From an uncultured Bacilli bacterium (GTDB taxonomy: Bacteria > Bacillota_I > Bacilli_A > RF39 > UBA660), in contig CAKONA010000008.1 in assembly GCA_934096785.1 (NCBI GenBank), positions 1 to 13,300 of the forward strand: DNA of 13,300 nt. Direction: 5' to 3'. Under the pieces are notes generated by a model, which was given only the letters and a program-made list of their open reading frames with translations, made no database searches and was not told where the DNA came from. Both the position numbers and the translations under genes were made by a program. This document shows, in pieces, positions 5,975-11,001 of this stretch. Each line of letters opens with the position of its first letter. The first letter of the stretch is position 1.

Positions 5975-7246
5975 TTAGTTCATTGACATGTAGATATCGT
6001 AAAGTTCAGTTGCTTTAGAGGTATCTTTTTTTATGTTTGCTTCTTTGCATCCATCTTTATAATAGTACTTATATAGATTATAAAATGGATATTTGATTCT
6101 TTCATTTATAGGTGTGTCTATTGCTTTTAGATAGTAGATGTATGCGGTTTTTAAGTCTCCTTTTTTACGGTAGTACTCACCTACTTTGTTTAAGGCCCAG
6201 CATTCATTCATGTCAGCACTTATTTTATAGTATTTAATTGCTTCTTCAATGTTTCCTTCATCTTCATATGTTTTTCCTAGATTATTAAATGCATAGGCGT
6301 AACCATGATTAGATGCGATAGTGAAGTATTTTCTTGCGATATTTATATCTTTCTTATGTTCTTTGTTTATTCCTTTTAAATAGCAAAGTCCTAATGTATT
6401 ATACCCAGCAATACTTCCTAATTCAATTGATTTATTTAAGTATTTCCACATTGTATCAAAATCTAACTCTACTCTTCCTGTTAACATTAAGTTAGCTACC
6501 ATCCAGCATCCTTTAGGATGTCCTTTTAAAGCAGATTTGTAATAATAATCGTAACATTTCTTATAATCAGTTTTACCTGTTATATATCCGTCAAACTCTA
6601 ACGCACCAAGTTCAGCACAAGCATACATATTATCTTTTCTAGATAGTTCTATTAATGAATTGATGTAGCTTTCTCCATAATAAAGTTTAACTTTCAAGTA
6701 TTCATTTAGTTCTTTTCTATTGATTTTAATGTTAATAGATTGTGTATAAACAGGTTGAGTATTCTCAAGGATACTGTAGTTTAACAGTTCAATCATAGAT
6801 TCATAGTTAGATAGGCTCTTAATATATTTAAGTCTTGAAGAAGTAATATGTTCATCATTAGAAGATATTGTTAGTAACTCATCTATTACATCTTTTAGTT
6901 TCTTATTATTGTTGATTAGTTCAAGTGAGTTATCATCTTTTATATATATAGTATCATCCATAATACTTAGAATACTTAATATAATATTAATATATATAGA
7001 CTTATCTACATTATATTTTCTTTTTAAGTCTGTGTATATCTTTTTATATTCAATACCTATTGCTCTATAACCAATACAATAATTATTTATAGTTGTAGCG
7101 TTTACATTGTTAACATTAAATATGCATGAGAATAGTTCTATCTGCATAGCATTCTTGTTCTTTGATACTTTCTTTATTGTGTTAATAACATTACCAAGAG
7201 ATAAATAATTATCATTGTCATTCATTTTAATATAATTTCTTTTCAT
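5975..7246 (-). CDS. Sel1-like repeat protein with unassigned N-terminal domain
   Basis: The 423-residue product has an N-terminal half I do not recognise. It includes YLSLGNVINTIKK at 14-26 and a conserved-looking TINNYCIGYRAIG at 52-64. A C-terminal half (about 204-420) follows with some five or six Sel1/TPR-type helical repeats. Repeat landmarks are ACAELGALEFDG, AGYNTLGLCYLKG, YAFNNLGKTYEDEG and WALNKVGEYYRKKG. Such repeats form solenoids that bind proteins. No signal peptide or membrane segment is seen, so it is probably cytoplasmic. The start at 7246 is placed where an extended -10 would begin transcription; an ATG at 7225 (MNDNDN) is an alternative. It is divergent from the Cys/His/Asp protein, and a gap of 71 bases separates it from the NERD-HRDC gene on the same strand. 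Confidence 0.75.
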   Translation of the reverse strand: MKRNYIKMNDNDNYLSLGNVINTIKKVSKNKNAMQIELFSCIFNVNNVNATTINNYCIGYRAIGIEYKKIYTDLKRKYNVDKSIYINIILSILSIMDDTIYIKDDNSLELINNNKKLKDVIDELLTISSNDEHITSSRLKYIKSLSNYESMIELLNYSILENTQPVYTQSINIKINRKELNEYLKVKLYYGESYINSLIELSRKDNMYACAELGALEFDGYITGKTDYKKCYDYYYKSALKGHPKGCWMVANLMLTGRVELDFDTMWKYLNKSIELGSIAGYNTLGLCYLKGINKEHKKDINIARKYFTIASNHGYAYAFNNLGKTYEDEGNIEEAIKYYKISADMNECWALNKVGEYYRKKGDLKTAYIYYLKAIDTPINERIKYPFYNLYKYYYKDGCKEANIKKDTSKATELYDIYMSMN

Positions 7247-7252
7247 AGTTAG

Positions 7253-7261
7253 ATTATACCA
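7253..7261 (-). promoter_or_regulatory. Extended -10 promoter of the Sel1-repeat gene
   Basis: On the minus strand this reads TGGTATAAT, a perfect extended -10. Only six bases separate it from the ATG at 7246, so initiation would fall on or next to the A of that ATG. This would give a leaderless transcript. Confidence 0.45.
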
Positions 7262-7308
7262 TAAATATGTCAAATTATAGTAAGTTATATTGTTTTATTT
7301 TGTGGATG

Positions 7309-7317
7309 TGTTATGAT
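7309..7317 (+). promoter_or_regulatory. Extended -10 promoter of the Cys/His/Asp protein gene
   Basis: TGTTATGAT is an extended -10, with a loose -35 candidate TTGTTT at 7290-7295 (16-base spacer). Initiation near 7324 leaves about nine bases, GGTGATATA, before the ATG at 7333. The leader would begin with the ribosome site. Confidence 0.45.
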
Positions 7318-7332
7318 TTAAGTGGTGATATA

Positions 7333-7851
7333 ATGGATGAGATATTAAAAGCAATCGTTGATGAGAAGAGAAAAGATTACAAATGTTTTGATATGCTCAA
7401 AAGATATTTGAATAGTGATAGTAAATTTCAAGAGTTTGTAAGAAATGGAATATTAACTAATAGAATATATGGATTCGATGAGGAATTATGGAATAAAATT
7501 GATTCATTGAATGTAAGAAGTAATGTTAACTTTGAAGGAGCATTTGCTTTAGGCCTTAATGAAGGCAATTGTACTAAGTTTTCTCGTTATCTAAGTTATT
7601 GTTTTCCTTGTCCAGATATATGCGGTGGTACTCTTCCTATTCTAGTTGGAAGTAAGAATAGTGAGGACGGAAGACATACATGGGTAGTAAATAGAGGAAT
7701 GATATATGATACATCTTTAATGCTTATTATGGAAGAAGGGTATGCTAAAAAAGGACTTAAATATAATGAAGAAAATAGATATAATCCTAATTTAGATCAT
7801 TCTTATACAGCATCAAAAGAGTTTGCTACTGATAATAAATTAAATAGATAG
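7333..7851 (+). CDS. Hypothetical protein with Cys-His-Asp triad (transglutaminase/papain-like)
   Basis: The 172-residue protein has no signal peptide or membrane segment. Its centre shows C80 in NEGNCTKFSRYL, H115 in GRHTWVV and D126 in IYDTS. The order and spacing fit the catalytic Cys-His-Asp of transglutaminase, NlpC or papain-type folds, in which Cys starts a helix and His and Asp sit on adjacent strands. This is pattern recognition, not a family match. Further cysteines at 90, 93 and 97 (CFPCPDIC) could bind metal or be structural. The start at 7333 follows GGTGAT; an in-frame ATG at 7267 has no ribosome site and lies before the promoter. A promoter follows closely for the next gene. 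A peptidase, amidase or acyltransferase role is a guess. Confidence 0.6.
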   Translation: MDEILKAIVDEKRKDYKCFDMLKRYLNSDSKFQEFVRNGILTNRIYGFDEELWNKIDSLNVRSNVNFEGAFALGLNEGNCTKFSRYLSYCFPCPDICGGTLPILVGSKNSEDGRHTWVVNRGMIYDTSLMLIMEEGYAKKGLKYNEENRYNPNLDHSYTASKEFATDNKLNR

Positions 7852-7871
7852 TGGTTTTTACCTTATTATTG

Positions 7872-7880
7872 TGGTAAAAT
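7872..7880 (+). promoter_or_regulatory. Promoter of the AMP-forming ligase gene
   Basis: TGGTAAAAT is an extended -10 type sequence 37 bases before the ATG at 7918. A second candidate, CATAAT at 7889-7894, is nearer and would give a leader of about 17 nt containing the AAAGGA site. A weak inverted repeat, TTTTACC (7856-7862) with GGTAAAA (7873-7879), overlaps the region and may be regulatory. Confidence 0.35.
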
Positions 7881-7917
7881 ATCTTATACATAATCATATA
7901 TGTGAAAGGAATTTATT

Positions 7918-9648
7918 ATGGGAAAAGTAAATGATTATATTAATAAGTTAATGAGTTTTTTAAAAAATGAAAAACCAATTGATAAAGAGAAACCTTGGCT
8001 TAAATATTATGGTAATGTACCTGAAACTTTAAATTATTTTAATGGTACTATGTATGACTATTTAAAAGATACTGCTTTTCATAATGAAAAAAGAATTGCT
8101 TATTCTTACTATGGAAATGAAGTTACTTTTAAGTCTTTTATGAAGAAAATTGATAAGGTTGCTTCTGCTTTAAAGGAATTTAATATTGTTGAGAATGAAT
8201 GTGTTACGATATGTATGCCTAATACACCAGAGAGTTTTGCTTTGATTTATGCAATTAATAAGATAGGTGCTATATGTAATATAATACATCCTTTATCTTC
8301 TACACAGGATATTGAAAGAGCTTTAAAGGAGACAAATAGTACTATTATATTTTGTTCTGATGTAGCTATGCCTAAAGCAAGACATATTAAGGTTAAACAT
8401 TTTATTATGGTACCTACTAGTGAGAGTTTAGGAAAAATATTAAAGACTCTTTATAATATTAAGTCATCTTTGAATATGAAGCTAGAAGAAGGTATGCTTA
8501 CATGGAGAGAATTTCTTAATTACGGAGTAAGTAATGATACTTATGTTAAGAGGGATGCTAATAGTCCTGCTGCTATAATTTATAGTGGTGGTACAACTGG
8601 TAAACCAAAAGGAATAATTATTTCTAATGCTAACTTTAATGCTATGGCTTTACAAACATCAAGTGTATGTGAATATATTAGCCCAGGTAATTCAGTACTC
8701 TCTGCCCTACCTATATTTCATGTATTTGGTTTAGCTCTTTGTACTCATACTTGCTTAGTATCTGGGATGAAATGTATAATAGTTCCTCAACTTAATACTA
8801 AGAAAATTAATAAGGAACTTAAGAAATATAAACCTAATGTTTATCCAGCAGTACCATCACTATTAAAGATGTCAATTAATGGTAGTGACCCTGGTATTAA
8901 TGGATTTAAAGATATTAAAATAGTGGTTGTTGGTGGTGACTATTTAAGTCCACAGTTAAAAAATGAATTTGAAAGATATTTAAGAAGTCATGGAAGTAAT
9001 GCAGTTGTTAAAGTTGGTTATGGACTTTCAGAAGCGTGTGGATTTTGTTGCTGTACAGCAGAAGTTGATGAAAAATATGTTAATAATGGTACGCTTGGTA
9101 TACCAAATCCAGACATGTTAGTTAAAGTTTTTGAACCTAATAGTGATGTTGAGAAAGCACTTGGAGATGTCGGAGAACTTTGTATTAGTGGACCTACATT
9201 AATGATGGGATATATAAATGAAGATGAAGAAACTAAAAAGACACTAGTTGTTCATAATGATGGTAAGACTTGGTTACATACTGGAGACTTAGGTTATATG
9301 GATAAGAATGGATTTATTTATTATACTTCTAGACTTAAGAGAATGATTATAAGTAATGGATATAATATTTATCCAGTTGAACTTGAAGATATCATTAATA
9401 AATGTAAATATGTTGATGCATGTACAGTAGTTGGTATTCCTCATAAAGTTAAGAGTCAAACACCTAAAGCAGTAATAGTGCTTAAAAAAGGTGTTGAGAA
9501 TACTATGGAAATACGTGAAGAAATAAGAAGATATTGTTATAAGAATATTGCTAGGTATGCAGTACCAACTGAATATGAATTTAGAGATACACTCCCTAAA
9601 ACAGCAGTTGGTAAGGTTGCTTATAGAGAATTAGAAAAGAAGAAGTAA
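7918..9648 (+). CDS. AMP-forming acyl-CoA synthetase-like ligase
   Basis: The 576-residue protein is a class I adenylate-forming enzyme, which activates a carboxylic acid with ATP to an acyl-adenylate and then usually transfers it to CoA or a carrier. Motifs in order: the phosphate loop YSGGTTGKPKG (about 221-231), GYGLSEA (about 364-370), TGDLGYMD (about 456-463), SRLKRMIISNGYNIYPVELE (about 470-489), and near the C-terminus PKTAVGKVAYREL with the catalytic lysine. Length and motifs resemble medium- or long-chain fatty acyl-CoA ligases, but the acid specificity cannot be read with confidence. There is no signal peptide. The start follows AAAGGA with good spacing. The gene stands alone between its own promoter and terminator; the neighbouring genes give no pathway clue. 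Activation of imported fatty acids is the simplest guess. Confidence 0.85.
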   Translation: MGKVNDYINKLMSFLKNEKPIDKEKPWLKYYGNVPETLNYFNGTMYDYLKDTAFHNEKRIAYSYYGNEVTFKSFMKKIDKVASALKEFNIVENECVTICMPNTPESFALIYAINKIGAICNIIHPLSSTQDIERALKETNSTIIFCSDVAMPKARHIKVKHFIMVPTSESLGKILKTLYNIKSSLNMKLEEGMLTWREFLNYGVSNDTYVKRDANSPAAIIYSGGTTGKPKGIIISNANFNAMALQTSSVCEYISPGNSVLSALPIFHVFGLALCTHTCLVSGMKCIIVPQLNTKKINKELKKYKPNVYPAVPSLLKMSINGSDPGINGFKDIKIVVVGGDYLSPQLKNEFERYLRSHGSNAVVKVGYGLSEACGFCCCTAEVDEKYVNNGTLGIPNPDMLVKVFEPNSDVEKALGDVGELCISGPTLMMGYINEDEETKKTLVVHNDGKTWLHTGDLGYMDKNGFIYYTSRLKRMIISNGYNIYPVELEDIINKCKYVDACTVVGIPHKVKSQTPKAVIVLKKGVENTMEIREEIRRYCYKNIARYAVPTEYEFRDTLPKTAVGKVAYRELEKKK

Positions 9649-9664
9649 GTTTTATTTCTTTTTT
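9636..9664 (+). terminator. Terminator of the AMP-forming ligase gene
   Basis: The segment 9636-9647 (AAAGAAGAAGTA) can pair with 9653-9664 (TATTTCTTTTTT) through 12 pairs including two G-T wobbles, with a five-base loop. It is followed by a short T-run. The stem is AT-rich and hence weak. The stop codon (9646-9648) lies at the stem top. Confidence 0.5.
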
Positions 9665-9691
9665 TGTGGAATTGTTGTGGAATACTAAAGG

Positions 9692-9720
9692 TATACATTA
9701 GGTATATAAAATTATATAAT
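9692..9720 (+). promoter_or_regulatory. Promoter of the symporter gene
   Basis: TATACA (9692-9697, four of six matches to the -35 consensus) and a consensus TATAAT (9715-9720) are separated by 17 bases. Initiation would fall at about 9727, the first base of the GGAGG ribosome site, giving a leader of about 12 nt. Confidence 0.6.
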
Positions 9721-9738
9721 TAGTATGGAGGTTAACTT

Positions 9739-10980
9739 ATGAAGAAGTTTTTAAAAAATTATAAGTCTACACTTATACTACTAGCATCTATTATAGTTGG
9801 TACAATTGTTGGACTAATACTTGGAGATAAGGCTAAGATACTTAGTCCATTTGGTGACTTATTCTTAAATATGTTACTTGTTATTATAGTACCACTTATA
9901 TTCTTAACTATTAGTACATCTATTGGTAGAATGAAACAACCTAAGAGAATCGGTAAAATACTTACTACTATAATAGCTGTATTTATTATTACATCACTTG
10001 TTAGTGTATTTGTAGGACTTGTATCAGCTAAAGCATTTAGATTGGTTGATGTAAAAGATGAAAATCTTATTAAGGAAGTGTTAAACGGTAGTGAGGAAGT
10101 TACTAATGAGGATGTTAATTTCTTAGAAAGAACTGTTGAAACTATTAGTGTTAGTGATTTTAGTAAATTACTTACTAGAGATAATATGATAGCACTTATA
10201 ATATTCTCAATACTTATGGGAATTAGTATTAATATGAGTAAAGGTAAGGGAGATAAATTCTTAAGTGTACTTGAGAGTGCTAATGAGGTAGTTCAGTCAT
10301 TCATTACTTTGATTATGTATTATGCTCCGATTGGACTTGGATGTTATTTTGCATCATTAGTTGGTACTTTTGGTGGAGAGATAGCTATAGGCTATGGTAA
10401 AACATTTGTGATTTATACTGTTGTTAGTGTACTTTTCTATTTTACAGTGTATTCACTTTATGCATTTATTGCTGGTGGTAAGAAAGGTTTTGTTAATTAC
10501 TGGAAGAATATATTACCTGCGACATTAACAAGTCTTGCTACTTGTAGTAGTGCTGCTTCTATACCAGTAAACACTGCTTGTGCTAAAAACATTGGTGTAC
10601 CTGATGATATAGCTGATACTACTATTCCACTTGGAACTAGTTTCCATAAAGATGGTTCTATAATAGGTAGTGTATTTAAGATAATGTTCTTAGTATATCT
10701 ATTTAATTTAGATGTAAGTACTCTTAAAGTTTTGGGAGTTGCATTAATAGCTACATTACTTGTCACTGCTGTACCTATTGGTGGTGGAACTATATCAGAA
10801 ATGTTAATAATAACTATGTTAGGTTTCCCAGTAACAGCCTTACCAATACTTACAATGATTGCTACTATAATAGACCCACTTGCTACTATGTTAAATGTTG
10901 TTGGTGACTCAGCTTCAAGTATGTTAGTTGCTAGAATAGTAGATGGTAAAAAATGGTTAAAAGAAAAGAAGTTTATTTAA
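9739..10980 (+). CDS. Dicarboxylate/amino acid:cation symporter (DAACS family)
   Basis: The 413-residue membrane protein belongs to the GltP/GltPh family of elevator-type transporters. Several hydrophobic helices span the first 250 residues. Landmarks of the transport core are TCSSAASIP at 268-276 (hairpin 1), PLGTSFHKDGS at 297-307 (helix 7), VPIGGGTISE at 345-354 (hairpin 2) and DPLATMLNVVGD at 379-390 (helix 8). Two key sites differ from GltPh. The cation-binding NMDGT reads HKDGS. The arginine that binds the substrate side-chain carboxylate aligns with A382, while D379, T383 and N386 are kept. By inference the substrate is probably not an acidic amino acid, and ion coupling may be altered. 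The start follows GGAGG. It is convergent with the ABC-F/APH gene. Confidence 0.88.
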   Translation: MKKFLKNYKSTLILLASIIVGTIVGLILGDKAKILSPFGDLFLNMLLVIIVPLIFLTISTSIGRMKQPKRIGKILTTIIAVFIITSLVSVFVGLVSAKAFRLVDVKDENLIKEVLNGSEEVTNEDVNFLERTVETISVSDFSKLLTRDNMIALIIFSILMGISINMSKGKGDKFLSVLESANEVVQSFITLIMYYAPIGLGCYFASLVGTFGGEIAIGYGKTFVIYTVVSVLFYFTVYSLYAFIAGGKKGFVNYWKNILPATLTSLATCSSAASIPVNTACAKNIGVPDDIADTTIPLGTSFHKDGSIIGSVFKIMFLVYLFNLDVSTLKVLGVALIATLLVTAVPIGGGTISEMLIITMLGFPVTALPILTMIATIIDPLATMLNVVGDSASSMLVARIVDGKKWLKEKKFI

Positions 10981-10995
10981 TTTTAAGCTTCTTTT
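10964..10995. terminator. Bidirectional terminator between symporter and ABC-F/APH genes
   Basis: AAAAGAAGTTTA (10964-10975) pairs with TAAGCTTCTTTT (10984-10995), 12 pairs with one wobble, around an eight-base loop. T-rich sequence follows on both strands. The symporter stop codon (10978-10980) is in the loop, and the convergent gene's stop lies six bases beyond the stem. Confidence 0.65.
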
Positions 10996-11001
10996 TAAAT
11001 G

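Noticed and set aside
5951..5975. Possible terminator after the Sel1-repeat gene at the palindrome AACTATAGTT
   Set aside because: The palindrome has no loop and the longer pairings are poor, so I could not draw a convincing hairpin with a T-tract.
5779..6018. Plus-strand open frame of 79 codons spanning the NERD-HRDC start and promoter
   Set aside because: The hydrophobic product reflects the reverse complement of coding and AT-rich DNA. It overlaps two better-supported genes and has no ribosome site.
7268..7273. Perfect TTGACA on the minus strand upstream of the Sel1-repeat gene
   Set aside because: It is only nine bases from the TATAAT at 7253-7258, too close for a normal promoter, and no good -10 lies at 16-18 bases.
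7855..7879. Inverted repeat TTTTACC/GGTAAAA after the Cys/His/Asp protein gene, as a terminator
   Set aside because: The stem is seven bases with a ten-base loop and no T-tract follows. It overlaps the next promoter, so at most it is a weak regulatory element.
10497..10766. Minus-strand open frame of 89 codons inside the symporter gene
   Set aside because: It is a shadow of the transporter core motifs on the opposite strand.
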